In this document: piece by piece, positions 29,550 to 39,100 of the stretch | How the letters are laid out: every line of letters begins with the position of its first letter | Numbering within the stretch: the stretch's first letter is position 1 | Assembly (NCBI RefSeq): GCF_014850975.1 | Contig: NZ_JACXST010000001.1 | Span: forward strand, 1,922,001 to 1,986,000 | DNA from: Methylomonas fluvii | GTDB taxonomy: Bacteria; Pseudomonadota; Gammaproteobacteria; Methylococcales; Methylomonadaceae | Reading direction: 5' to 3' | Length of the DNA stretch: 64,000 nt | Program-made: the position numbers and the translations under genes | Notes under the pieces: generated by a model | What the model was told of the DNA's origin: nothing | The model's database searches: none | Seen by the model: only the letters and a program-made list of their open reading frames with translations

Positions 29550-29581
29550 GATGTAATTCGGTCTGTGGGCCGGATTACATC
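29550..29581. terminator. Bidirectional hairpin between rlpA-like gene and purD
   Basis: GATGTAATTCGG pairs almost fully with CCGGATTACATC around an 8-base loop in the gap between convergent genes. T-runs are poor on both sides, so termination efficiency is uncertain. Confidence 0.55.
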
Positions 29582-29616
29582 GTCACTTTCTATTCTGAAA
29601 TCTCCCAAACTTACTG

Positions 29617-30900
29617 TTAAGCGGTTTGTTTAATCGCTTTAAAGCCAATGTCTGTTCGGAAATACACATCCTGCCAGTCGATTTGTCGGCATAGCTTGTA
29701 GGCTTTTTCTTGGGCTTGAGCGATGCTGTCACCCAATGCGCACGCGCATAATACTCGGCCTCCAGCTGTGATTACTTGGCCTGCAACTTGTTTGGTGCCG
29801 GCATGAAACACTTTAAAATCGTCACCAATATTGCCCGGTAATCCGCTGATTGGATGGCCTTTGGCGTAATCGTCGGGATAGCCGCCGGCTGCGAGTACGA
29901 CACCTAATGAAGGGCGTTCGTCCCACTCCGTAGTCGTATGATCAAGATTTTTATCTATGGCCGCCAGACAAAGTTCAACCAAATCGCTTTTTAAACGCAT
30001 CATGATCGGTTGGGTTTCCGGATCGCCAAAGCGGCAATTGTATTCCAGCACTTTGATACTACCGTTCTTGCCTATCATTAGGCCAGCATAGAGAAAGCCG
30101 GTATATTCGTTACCGTCTTCACGCATACCTTGCAGGGTGGGTAAAATTACCTCATCCATGACGCGCTGGTGAATCTCCGGCGTCACGACAGGTGCGGGAG
30201 AATAGGCCCCCATGCCGCCAGTGTTGGGACCTTGGTCACCGTTATCGCGAGCCTTGTGATCTTGAGATGTCGCCATGGCCAATGCATGCAAACCGTCGGC
30301 GATAACGATAAAACTGGCTTCTTCGCCATCCAAAAATTCTTCAATCACCACCCGATGCCCGGCCGAGCCAAGCGTATTACCGGCTAACATGTCTTGAACC
30401 GCGGCAATTGCCTCTTGTTCGGATTGGGCGACGACCACACCTTTACCGGCTGCCAAACCATCGGCTTTCACAACGATGGGGGCGCCATTTTCGCGGATAT
30501 AAGTGATTGCCGGTTCAGCTTCTGTAAAGCTTTTGTATGCGGCTGTGGGGATGCCGTGGCGGATCATAAAATCCTTACAGAACGATTTGGAGCCTTCCAA
30601 CTGCGCGGCTTGAGCGGTCGGTCCGAAGCACTTCAAACCAGCGGCGGAAAATCGGTCAACGATGCCTTTGACTAAGGGTACCTCCGGTCCAATGATGGTT
30701 AGCTCAATGTCTCGGGCTTGAGCGAAACTTAGCAAGCCTTCAATGTCGTCGGCTTGAATGTCGACATTGTCAATGCCGGGTTCAAGAGCTGTGCCGGCGT
30801 TACCCGGCGCAACGTAGACGTTGCCGGCTTTTGCGGATTGCCTGACTTTCCAGGCCAAGGCGTGTTCTCGGCCGCCACTACCTACTATCAAAATGTTCAT
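29617..30900 (-). CDS. purD: Phosphoribosylamine--glycine ligase
   Basis: A 427-residue GAR synthetase, the second step of purine synthesis in the cytoplasm. The N-terminal MNILIVGSGGREHALAWK, the ATP-grasp core (IVVKADGLAAGKGV, VIEEFLDGEEASF) and NCRFGDPETQP metal-binding motif are all present. Length and ends match the family. It is the last gene of the dusB-fis-purH-purD run, 16 bases after purH, so expression is probably tied to growth-rate control of that operon. Confidence 0.96.
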   Translation of the reverse strand: MNILIVGSGGREHALAWKVRQSAKAGNVYVAPGNAGTALEPGIDNVDIQADDIEGLLSFAQARDIELTIIGPEVPLVKGIVDRFSAAGLKCFGPTAQAAQLEGSKSFCKDFMIRHGIPTAAYKSFTEAEPAITYIRENGAPIVVKADGLAAGKGVVVAQSEQEAIAAVQDMLAGNTLGSAGHRVVIEEFLDGEEASFIVIADGLHALAMATSQDHKARDNGDQGPNTGGMGAYSPAPVVTPEIHQRVMDEVILPTLQGMREDGNEYTGFLYAGLMIGKNGSIKVLEYNCRFGDPETQPIMMRLKSDLVELCLAAIDKNLDHTTTEWDERPSLGVVLAAGGYPDDYAKGHPISGLPGNIGDDFKVFHAGTKQVAGQVITAGGRVLCACALGDSIAQAQEKAYKLCRQIDWQDVYFRTDIGFKAIKQTA

Positions 30901-30916
30901 ATTAGGTTGTCCCGTA

Positions 30917-32497
30917 TTAATGTCTGAAATGCCGCATGCCGGTCAACACCATCGCGATATTGTGTTCGTCGGCGGCGGCAATCACTTCTGCATCGCGCAT
31001 TGAGCCACCTGGATGAATTACCGCGGTTATGCCGGCCGCCGCGGCCGCGTCGATGCCGTCGCGGAACGGAAAAAAGGCGTCGGAGGCCATGACCGAGCCC
31101 GGCACCGTTAAGCCTTCGTCGGCAGCCTTGATGCCGGCGATTTTTGCCGAATAAACTCGACTCATTTGTCCGGCACCAATGCCGATGGTTTGGCCGTCTT
31201 TGCCGTAGACAATCGCGTTGGATTTGACGAATTTGGCGACTTTCCAGACAAACAGTAGGTCCGCCAATTCTTGTTCAGTCGGTGCGCGTTTGCTGACTAC
31301 TTTCAAATCGGCAGCGCTGATCTGGCCGGTATCCTTGTCCTGAACTAATAAGCCGCCTGCGACGCGTTTAAAATCCAGGGCTGATTCATGGGTATTTGCC
31401 CAATAGCCAGTCTCCAGCACCCGAACGTTCTGCTTTTTAGCCAACGCCGCTTGCGCTCCCGCTGATATGGTCGGTGCGATGATCACTTCGACGAACTGGC
31501 GTCCCGCGATTTCCGCCGCAGTCTTTTCGTCCAATTCGCGGTTGAAAGCGATAATGCCGCCAAATGCGGAGGTCGGGTCAGTTGCGTACGCCAGATTGTA
31601 GGCGTCGAAAATGTCACCGCTTACCGCAACGCCGCAAGGATTGGCGTGTTTGACGATCACGCAGGCCGGTTGGTCGTTAAACGCTTTCACACATTCCAAT
31701 GCCGCATCGGCGTCGGCAATATTGTTATAGGACAGTTCCTTGCCTTGCAATTGCTTGGCGGAGGCTATGCTGCCAGTTGGTGGATTTTTTTCACCATAAA
31801 AAGCCGCGTTTTGATGGGGATTTTCGCCGTAACGCATGCTCTGCAGGCGGTGGAATTGCAGATTTAGGGTTTCCGGGAAATCGTCGCTATGGACGACTTT
31901 GCTGAGGTAAGCGGCAATCATCGTGTCGTAACGCGCGGTATGCTCGAAGCTCTTTAGCGCCAATTTAAAACGGGTGTCGTGGCTTAGGGCGCCGGCATTC
32001 GCTTGTAACTCGGCCAAAATTTTCGGGTAATCGACTGGAACGACAACGATAGCCACGTCGTTATGGTTCTTGGCTGCGCCTCGGATCATGCTTGGGCCGC
32101 CAATGTCGATATTTTCTATCGCGGTTTCCAGGTCGCAATCGGGTTTTGCGACGGTTTGTTCGAACGGATACAAGTTGACTACCACCATATCGATAGCTTT
32201 GATGCCGTTCTCAGTCATCACTGCGTCATCGATGCCGCGCCGACCTAGAATCCCGCCGTGAACTTTGGGATGCAGGGTTTTAACGCGGCCGTCCATCATC
32301 TCCGGGAAGCCGGTGTAGTCGGAGACTTCGGTAACGGCAATATTATTGTCGGCCAGCAGTTTAGCCGTACCGCCGGTAGATAACAGCTCAATGCCCAGGT
32401 GGCTGAGTTCTCGGCAAAATTCCAGAATACCGGCTTTGTCGGAAACGCTGACCAAGGCGCGGGTGACTTTTTTGTTTATGCCCAAAGTGGGATTCAT
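30917..32497 (-). CDS. purH: Bifunctional AICAR formyltransferase/IMP cyclohydrolase
   Basis: A 526-residue PurH carrying out the last two steps of IMP synthesis. The N-terminal IMP cyclohydrolase (MGS-like) domain starts with [18 protein letters not shown] and includes [10 protein letters not shown]; the C-terminal AICAR transformylase contains [24 protein letters not shown] and [17 protein letters not shown]. The formyl donor is 10-formyl-tetrahydrofolate, whose pool the cyclohydrolase at 52596 may also affect. It lies 37 bases after fis in the same direction. Confidence 0.96.
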   Translation of the reverse strand: MNPTLGINKKVTRALVSVSDKAGILEFCRELSHLGIELLSTGGTAKLLADNNIAVTEVSDYTGFPEMMDGRVKTLHPKVHGGILGRRGIDDAVMTENGIKAIDMVVVNLYPFEQTVAKPDCDLETAIENIDIGGPSMIRGAAKNHNDVAIVVVPVDYPKILAELQANAGALSHDTRFKLALKSFEHTARYDTMIAAYLSKVVHSDDFPETLNLQFHRLQSMRYGENPHQNAAFYGEKNPPTGSIASAKQLQGKELSYNNIADADAALECVKAFNDQPACVIVKHANPCGVAVSGDIFDAYNLAYATDPTSAFGGIIAFNRELDEKTAAEIAGRQFVEVIIAPTISAGAQAALAKKQNVRVLETGYWANTHESALDFKRVAGGLLVQDKDTGQISAADLKVVSKRAPTEQELADLLFVWKVAKFVKSNAIVYGKDGQTIGIGAGQMSRVYSAKIAGIKAADEGLTVPGSVMASDAFFPFRDGIDAAAAAGITAVIHPGGSMRDAEVIAAADEHNIAMVLTGMRHFRH

Positions 32498-32534
32498 GCA
32501 AACCTCAAGAAAGGGTAAAGAGAAGGGGTGGAAA

Positions 32535-32798
32535 TTAACCTATGCCGTAATGTTCAAGCTTTTTGCGTAAGGTGCTGCGGCTAAGGCCGAGGATAATCGC
32601 GGCTTTGCTTTGATTGTAATCGCAGTGTTTCAGCGTGGTTTCCAATAAGGGTCTTTCCACTTCTGCTAACACCAAATGGTATAAGCCGCTGGAGTCGTGA
32701 CCGTTTAGGTGGGCGAAATAGTCTTCGACGCAATGACGGACATGGTCAGACAGCGTTTGCTCGCTGCCGGTGACTTTATGTGTAAGATGTTTTCCCAT
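32535..32798 (-). CDS. fis: DNA-binding protein Fis
   Basis: An 87-residue Fis nucleoid protein. The C-terminal half [30 protein letters not shown] is the helix-turn-helix; the N-terminal arm is shorter than in E. coli. Its ATG directly abuts the dusB stop (no spacing), so the two are translationally coupled as in most gammaproteobacteria. Confidence 0.94.
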   Translation of the reverse strand: MGKHLTHKVTGSEQTLSDHVRHCVEDYFAHLNGHDSSGLYHLVLAEVERPLLETTLKHCDYNQSKAAIILGLSRSTLRKKLEHYGIG

Positions 32799-33776
32799 CT
32801 AGGCGGCTCGTGGTGTCAGCAAATTGAAAGAGGCATTGACGAGCGCGAGTTGCCGCGCAGCGTGTTGGGCTTGGTTAATTGCAGTCTTTTGGTCGGCAGG
32901 CAGAGTGCCGAGATGATCGAAATACCAGCCGATGTGCTTGCGGGCGATTCTAACACCACTGTCGTTGCCATAAAAACTGTATAAATTTTCCAGGTGCCGG
33001 TTGATAACGGCTTTGATGTCGGTCAAGCAAAGTGGTGAATATGTCGTGTTGCTGAGATGGGCGACTAGGTCGTTAAATATCCAGGGATTGCCTTGTGCTG
33101 CTCGCCCTATCATCACCGCGTCGGCACCCGTATATGCCAAGACTTGCCTAGCTTTGGCGGCGCTATCGATGTCCCCGTTTGCGATAATCGGAATACTGAC
33201 GCTTTGTTTGACCTGTTTGATAGTGTCGTACTCGGCATTGCCGGTAAATTTGCAGGCTCGGCTGCGTCCGTGGATGGTGAGCGCTTGGATGCCGCAGCTC
33301 TCGCCAATCTTGGCGATGCTTGGCGCGTTTCTATTAGCTAAGTCCCAGCCCGTGCGAATCTTGAGGGTTACCGGGATTTCCACGGCATTGATTACCGCGT
33401 CTAAAATTTTAGCCACCAAGGACTCGTTTTTTAGTAGCGCGGAGCCCGCAGCCACCGAGCAAACTTTTTTTGCCGGGCAGCCCATATTAATGTCGATAAT
33501 TTGGGCGCCTCGGTCTTGGTTTAATTTGGCCGCTTCCGCCATTTGCCGAGGATCGGTACCCAAAATTTGTACCGAACGCAGGCTAGCGTCGCCGTTGTAA
33601 TCGAGCTTTTTAAGAGTGCGCGGGTGATGTTGCAAGCTGCGATTTGAAATCACCATTTCCGACACCGTGAGGCCCGCTCCAAATTCGCTGCAGATTTGCC
33701 GGAACGGCGCGTCTGTAATGCCCGCCATCGGTGCTAATAATACTGGGTTGGGAAGTTCGTAAGGGCCAATTCGCAT
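32799..33776 (-). CDS. dusB: tRNA-dihydrouridine synthase B
   Basis: A 325-residue flavoenzyme that reduces uridine to dihydrouridine in tRNA. The start MRIGPYELPNPVLLAPMAGITDAPFR, the catalytic cysteine region DINMGCPAKKVCS (about residues 96-108), KIRTGWD and the FMN-binding GADAVMIGRAAQGNPW motif are all present. Genes dusB-fis-purH-purD run in the same direction with short gaps, and the operon promoter should lie in the 267-base gap upstream. Confidence 0.96.
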   Translation of the reverse strand: MRIGPYELPNPVLLAPMAGITDAPFRQICSEFGAGLTVSEMVISNRSLQHHPRTLKKLDYNGDASLRSVQILGTDPRQMAEAAKLNQDRGAQIIDINMGCPAKKVCSVAAGSALLKNESLVAKILDAVINAVEIPVTLKIRTGWDLANRNAPSIAKIGESCGIQALTIHGRSRACKFTGNAEYDTIKQVKQSVSIPIIANGDIDSAAKARQVLAYTGADAVMIGRAAQGNPWIFNDLVAHLSNTTYSPLCLTDIKAVINRHLENLYSFYGNDSGVRIARKHIGWYFDHLGTLPADQKTAINQAQHAARQLALVNASFNLLTPRAA

Positions 33777-34058
33777 GAAAAGCCAAGCTAGTCGAAAAAG
33801 GCGGCAAATGATACCCGAAAACGCGCGGATTAACGATGGTTACAGGAAAGTTCTTGAAAATCGTTGTTGGCGTTGAGTTAGGGGCAAGTCCCGAGTATCA
33901 ATTTGGCGCTTAAATCTGTTATGGCCATTATTGCCGCGAAATCCAGGGATGAAGTAGAAGCGTAAGCAATCGGCGAGATTTCCGGATTTGTTGAAGAGGA
34001 TTGCAACGTTTGCCCGCGATGAAGTAGTCTTGGTCGAACAATTATGGAGTTAGATTCA

Positions 34059-34682
34059 ATGGATAAACAAAGCTCAAATACTGTTTGGCATCATGCCACG
34101 GTAACGCGTAGCCGCCGAGAGATATTAAACGGGCACAAGTCTGCCATTTTGTGGTTTACCGGTTTATCCGGGGCCGGCAAGTCGACCTTGGCTCATGCCG
34201 TCGAGGAGCGTTTGTATCAATTAAAGTGCCGAACATTTGTATTGGATGGCGATAACGTTCGCCAAGGCTTATGCGGCGACCTGGGGTTTAGTCATCAAGA
34301 CCGGCAGGAGAATATCCGTAGAATTGCCGAAGTCGCCAAGTTGATGCTGGAAGCCGGTACGATAGCGTTAACTGCCTTTATTTCGCCCTTCCGGGCCGAA
34401 CGGCAATATGCGCGAAATTTGGTACCGCACGGCGATTTTATCGAAATTTACTGCAACTGCGAGTTGTCTGTTTGCGAACAGCGCGACGTAAAAGGTCTTT
34501 ACAAAAAAGCTCGACAAGGCGATATCAAACTATTCACCGGTATATCTTCGCCGTATGAAGTGCCGGAAAACCCGGAGATGATAGTAGGTACCGGGATATA
34601 TGAGTTGGAAGCTTGTGTCGACCAAGTGATGAGCATGCTCGAGCAGCGCGGTGTTATCGCCTCTACTAAAAGCGAAATGTAA
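34059..34682 (+). CDS. cysC: Adenylyl-sulfate (APS) kinase
   Basis: A 207-residue CysC that phosphorylates APS to PAPS. Walker [12 protein letters not shown] lies near residues 35-45, followed by [17 protein letters not shown] and [11 protein letters not shown], the full APS kinase signature. ATG 34059 is preferred over the ATG at 34044 because a GGAG site lies 9 bases before it and the product then matches the family start. cysD/cysN are not adjacent. The next gene, a DHH phosphoesterase, starts 1 base after the stop, which ties the two functions together. Confidence 0.92.
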   Translation: MDKQSSNTVWHHATVTRSRREILNGHKSAILWFTGLSGAGKSTLAHAVEERLYQLKCRTFVLDGDNVRQGLCGDLGFSHQDRQENIRRIAEVAKLMLEAGTIALTAFISPFRAERQYARNLVPHGDFIEIYCNCELSVCEQRDVKGLYKKARQGDIKLFTGISSPYEVPENPEMIVGTGIYELEACVDQVMSMLEQRGVIASTKSEM

Positions 34683-34683
34683 A

Positions 34684-35637
34684 GTGAATATCGACGTATT
34701 TAATGGCGATGCGGATGGTATTTGTGCGCTGTTACAGTTGCGATTGGCTTTTCCCATGGCGTCTAAACTTGTTACTGGGGTCAAGCGCGACATTGGTTTA
34801 TTAAGTGGAGTTTGCGCTGAGGCAGGCGATCAGATAGTTGTGCTCGACATATCTCTCGATAAGAATCGCTTACCGCTATGCGAGCTTCTTAACAAAGGTG
34901 TCAGTATTTTTTACATGGATCACCATTATTCAGGTGAGATTCCAGTTCACCAAGGTCTGACCTCTTTAATAATCACTGATGCGAATGTTTGCACAAGTTT
35001 ATTGATGAACATTTATTTGAAGCAACACTTTGCCGAATGGGCTGTGACGGGGGCTTTTGGTGATAATTTGGATGCTTCGGCAAGCGAAGCCGCTAAGGTA
35101 CTTAATTTAACGGCCCAAGAATTGCTTCAACTAAAGCAACTGGGAATCGCTATCAATTACAACGCTTACGGTACGTGTATCGATGATCTATATTTTGCTC
35201 CAGATGAGCTCTATAGGCAGCTGGAAGGTTATATATCGCCGTTTGATTTTATCCGGGATAAGGCGGAAATTTATCAGCAATTATTTAATGGTTATAACGA
35301 GGATATGAGTCTAGCTGCACAAGTTGACGCTGAATATCAGACAGACAGCATCGCGGTTTATATTTTGCCTGATGAAAAATGGGCAAGGCGGGTATCTGGT
35401 GTGTGGGGTAATCAACTGGCTAATCAATATCCGGATAGGGCTCACGCAATCGTTAGCAACAATCAAAGGGGAGGTTATCAAATTAGTGTTAGAGCCCCTT
35501 TGAATAATAAAGTTGGTGCCGATGTGTTATGCGCCTTATTTTCCGGTGGCGGCCGTAAGGCAGCGGCGGGTATTAATCATATTCCCTGTCAGCAGTTGAC
35601 CAATTTTGTAGCGGCTTTTCAAATCCAATATCAATGA
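34684..35637 (+). CDS. DHH-family phosphoesterase (possible pAp phosphatase)
   Basis: A 317-residue DHH/DHHA1 protein starting at GTG 34684 (MNIDVFNGDADG). Motif I is FNGDADGICAL, motif III is DHHYSG near residue 79, and the C-terminal DHHA1 substrate motif is GGGRKAAAG. Relatives include RecJ and the NrnA nanoRNase/pAp phosphatases. Length is close to NrnA. Since the gene is coupled to cysC, hydrolysis of 3',5'-pAp left after PAPS use is a reasonable inference. A nuclease acting on other short nucleotides cannot be excluded. Confidence 0.72.
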   Translation: MNIDVFNGDADGICALLQLRLAFPMASKLVTGVKRDIGLLSGVCAEAGDQIVVLDISLDKNRLPLCELLNKGVSIFYMDHHYSGEIPVHQGLTSLIITDANVCTSLLMNIYLKQHFAEWAVTGAFGDNLDASASEAAKVLNLTAQELLQLKQLGIAINYNAYGTCIDDLYFAPDELYRQLEGYISPFDFIRDKAEIYQQLFNGYNEDMSLAAQVDAEYQTDSIAVYILPDEKWARRVSGVWGNQLANQYPDRAHAIVSNNQRGGYQISVRAPLNNKVGADVLCALFSGGGRKAAAGINHIPCQQLTNFVAAFQIQYQ

Positions 35638-35649
35638 GCCAAGTTTTTT

Positions 35650-38046
35650 GTGAAAAATAGCTTATTAATTGCTTGTGTTGTTTATACGATTTTTGTCGTT
35701 TACGGCAGCTTGGTGCCATGGCAATTTAATAGTATTTCGTTAAGCGATGCTTGGTTTCGTTTTCATAATATTGAATATTTGACCCTAGGTATTGCGTCAA
35801 GAGCAGATTGGGTTGCCAATATTCTGTTATTTATACCGCTTGCCTTTCTTTGGCTGGGTACGTTTTCCCTAAGGCAGCAAATTGTTGGCAGGTGCGTGTC
35901 GTCAGTTTTTGTCTTGATAGTCAGTTTTTTGCTTTGTTCGACTATCGAGTTTACTCAGTTATTTTTTCCTCCCAGAACAGTGTCGTTAAACGACATAATA
36001 GCTGAAACGTTGGGCGCCATAATTGGCGTTTTTGCTTGGTGGGTTTTTGGTGAAAGATTTGCCAATTGGTTGAAAAATTGGCAAATAAATAAAAGAAATT
36101 CAGTTCCCTATTTGCAAATCTATTTGGGATCTATGTTTTTTTACAGCGTCATGCCATTGGATTTAACCCTAAGTCCTGTTGAGTTTTATCATAAATGGCA
36201 TGAAGGACGGGTTGTTTTACTGCCATTTTATGGGTTAAAGGGAGAAGCTTTTCGAGATATATATGACTGCTTGTCTGATGTCATATTATGGGTGCCAATT
36301 CCTTGGTTATGGTATAAGCTGAAGCCTTTGGGTAAAGTCGATCTATTAAAAAGAGTTTTTTTCTCGGCAGCTATAATTGAATTTTTTCAGCTGTTTGTAT
36401 ATAGCAGGGTTACCGATATTACGGACATTTTTCTTGCGTTGGTGGGTGGTTTTATTGGCGTACAATTGATAGCTTTAGGTTCAAGTGGGCTTGCTTTAGT
36501 CGGAAGCGGTAATGGTTTGAAAAACCATCATAGTTACACTGTTTTATATGCTTGTTTAGCGTATTTTTTATGGATATTAGTTGTCGGCTTTGTGTTTTTG
36601 TACCCTTACGATTTTGAATGGAGTTATTTAAGACTTTCAGCTTGGAGTGATAGGTTTCTTAGAGTGCCGTTTTACGCCTATTATTATGGTACGGAATTCA
36701 GGGCTATTACAGAGGTTTTTCATAAAATTTTATTTTTTATGCCTTTGGGTTTTATAGGATATGCTTTTCAGCCTGTTAATAGCCGTAATCAATCAAGTAT
36801 CTTTGTCTTAGCTGTAATAGTGATGACGGCTCTGAGTATTGAATTTGCGCAATTGTTTTTGCCAAATAAAAATGTTGATATCACCGATGTCATTTTAGAG
36901 GTTTTTGGAGGGTATATCGGTTATTCGGTGCTCCAACTGCTACGGCTCAATAGACCTTCTTTGCCGGAGCCTAAAAACAAGCTGGAAAATGAGGTTTTGT
37001 TTGCGATTTCAAGGGGGCGGACTAATTTTGCTGAAGGCTCGGCTTCCGTGAGTCGTCCAAGAAATATAACGAGTTATAGGAGTAGGATTCCCCTATTTTT
37101 GCTGGCAGTGGGATCTGTGTTTGTGAATTTTGGTACGTTGATATTTATCAGTGGCTCTGAGGCTATGCCTTATAATATAAGGGAGTTATTTGCGAAAGAA
37201 TACCCTATCATTAGTGCTTTAGGCATAACTATATTAATTTATTGGTGCTTTGCATATCCTTTATTCGCGTTGATGAATTTTTTGAAAAATGATAGGGCAG
37301 AAGTTTTTTTTTATGCTCGTTTTTTAGCAGTGCATGCGCTGATAGCATGGATATTGGTAAGGCTTATTGTTCCGCTAGAAAGTATACATGATGTGTTGGG
37401 CTCTCCAATTTTGAGTATTCCCGAAGAGCTAGAGCTAGCGTTTCGGTTTTTAGGGTTGTTTGGTGTTTATTCTTTAATCGCATTGACAGCTACTCATACG
37501 GCGCTTTTTTGGGTTGTTTCAAGTCGGCAGTTGGTGCGGCTTTTCGTTTTAGGTTTTTTTTGGATATTATTGTTACTGCCATTTGGGTATTGGATAGTGG
37601 TTATTGAAGCTGCGACGGACAACCTAACAGAGTTAATGACTAACAGTGGCCATTCTTTCGCGGTCATCTGTATTGGTATTTATTTTTTTCTGGTCGGCTG
37701 GCTAGGTTCGTCCATTTTATTTTTAACGGTTTTTAATAAAAATCGTCGCATTATTGTCACCGGATTTGTATTTATAATTTCTTTTCCCATAGGCTATCAG
37801 TTGTTAAGTTGGGGAACGGAGCAGTTCATTTTAAAATATGATACTGTTTTTTCGGCTATGCAATTTTTGTTAAGTGCTGATAGAAATCATTTAATTTCAG
37901 GCGATATATTAAGGGCGCGTTTTTTTGCGGCGCACTTTGGACTGGTTTCATTGGTGTTTATGGCTCAGGCCCCTCTGTGTATGATTTTTCGCAACATAGT
38001 CGCGTCAAAATATTCAGCGAAGTTAAATGGTCAAAGAGGTGTGTAA
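35650..38046 (+). CDS. Large membrane protein with three tandem VanZ-like units
   Basis: A 798-residue polytopic protein starting at GTG 35650. Three VanZ-like segments repeat: TQLFFPPRTVSLNDIIAETLG (about residue 100), FQLFVYSRVTDITDIFLALVG (about 245) and AQLFLPNKNVDITDVILEVFG (about 402). Each pairs with an upstream helix holding a Tyr-Gly-Ser-Leu/Val-Pro or Phe-Leu-Tyr-Pro-type motif. Residues 470-798 are further transmembrane helices without a named domain. VanZ proteins are linked to glycopeptide resistance and envelope traits, but the activity is unknown. The gene is visibly AT-richer than its housekeeping neighbours, which suggests transfer. Confidence 0.75.
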   Translation: MKNSLLIACVVYTIFVVYGSLVPWQFNSISLSDAWFRFHNIEYLTLGIASRADWVANILLFIPLAFLWLGTFSLRQQIVGRCVSSVFVLIVSFLLCSTIEFTQLFFPPRTVSLNDIIAETLGAIIGVFAWWVFGERFANWLKNWQINKRNSVPYLQIYLGSMFFYSVMPLDLTLSPVEFYHKWHEGRVVLLPFYGLKGEAFRDIYDCLSDVILWVPIPWLWYKLKPLGKVDLLKRVFFSAAIIEFFQLFVYSRVTDITDIFLALVGGFIGVQLIALGSSGLALVGSGNGLKNHHSYTVLYACLAYFLWILVVGFVFLYPYDFEWSYLRLSAWSDRFLRVPFYAYYYGTEFRAITEVFHKILFFMPLGFIGYAFQPVNSRNQSSIFVLAVIVMTALSIEFAQLFLPNKNVDITDVILEVFGGYIGYSVLQLLRLNRPSLPEPKNKLENEVLFAISRGRTNFAEGSASVSRPRNITSYRSRIPLFLLAVGSVFVNFGTLIFISGSEAMPYNIRELFAKEYPIISALGITILIYWCFAYPLFALMNFLKNDRAEVFFYARFLAVHALIAWILVRLIVPLESIHDVLGSPILSIPEELELAFRFLGLFGVYSLIALTATHTALFWVVSSRQLVRLFVLGFFWILLLLPFGYWIVVIEAATDNLTELMTNSGHSFAVICIGIYFFLVGWLGSSILFLTVFNKNRRIIVTGFVFIISFPIGYQLLSWGTEQFILKYDTVFSAMQFLLSADRNHLISGDILRARFFAAHFGLVSLVFMAQAPLCMIFRNIVASKYSAKLNGQRGV

Positions 38047-38144
38047 TAGCGTACTTAGTCGTGTTTTAGTTTGCTAAGTGGCTATTTTAATTTTTTATTC
38101 TGTTTTTTAAATAGATATGTATTTTTGCGCTTGGGTAGTCTTGC

Positions 38145-39022
38145 ATGATATTTAGAGGTTTTCCATTTGCACTTATGCTGATGGCGTTATTGAGTTTGTT
38201 CTTTGCTAATGTGCTTGCGATGGGTGTCCAGGCTGAGCTTGTCGTAGATGATGTTAAAGTGAAAGACGACAAAGAGAAGATTCAATCAGCTCCAGATGGC
38301 GTTAAAGATATTCTAAGTTCGGTTGATCTTAAAAAAGATATTGCTAAAATTCATAATCATGAAATAGCTGTCCAAAATATCAGGCCCAAGGTTTCTCCGG
38401 ACGAATTTGCTGTTGATGATTCTTCGATCTCACGACCTATATTTCGTCAGCAGGAAAATATTAATAAGCCTACGCAGTTTTCCTTCTTTGTTCCAGATTT
38501 TTCCGATGCCGATTTCATTAGGGGAAGGGGGGCTATAACTACTCCGATGATGTATTTTCCTCTAAAAAATTCCTGGATGAAATACGGAGTAGTCTTGGGG
38601 AAGGAATATATAGCAAATTAGTTTGGACCTATTACGATCTTAAAGACCTTGACAGCAGAATATATGCGAGTATGGTTGGGTATGATTTAAGTGGCAGCAA
38701 TTTGTTGGGAAAGTTACAACAATTTATCGGGGTGGATGAGAATCTGAATGCTATGATAGTTTTCAAGAGCAGTCTTGGGATAACTGGGAAACCTGACGGC
38801 TTTGGGGGTAGCAAAAATCAAGATTTCAATAATAGCTCTAAGGTTATTCTTGACTTTTCTCAACGTAATTTCGCCAGAAAAGAAGATGTCGACATTGGGC
38901 GACTTCAATATATTTTAAGGTATTTAACTATAAGAAATATTATATACGGTTTGTTGGGTCTAATGGGGGGTAGTATGGTTTGGCGAATATTTAGGTTTGT
39001 TATTGAGCAGGATACAAGTTAG
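38145..39022 (+). pseudogene. Secreted/membrane-anchored protein of unknown function, interrupted by a -1 frameshift in a G run
   Basis: Two overlapping frames look like one gene of about 292 residues. The first frame (from 38145) gives a signal peptide (about residues 1-30) and an acidic region, and stops at 38621. From the GGGGGG run at 38527-38532 a second frame reads on as RGRGGYNYSDDVF and continues through LDEIRSSLGEGIYSKL and MVGYDLSGSNLLGKL to a C-terminal transmembrane segment near 38940-38990. One missing G, or -1 slippage on the run, joins the two. It could be a sequencing error, phase variation or real decay. No family is recognised. It follows the VanZ gene and shares its AT-rich composition. 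Confidence 0.65.
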
Positions 39023-39100
39023 GGTAAAGCCAACTCGATTAAGATGCACCTGAGGAAAAGTAGAATCAAAGAACGTCATAAGATAATAATGAATTTTTAA

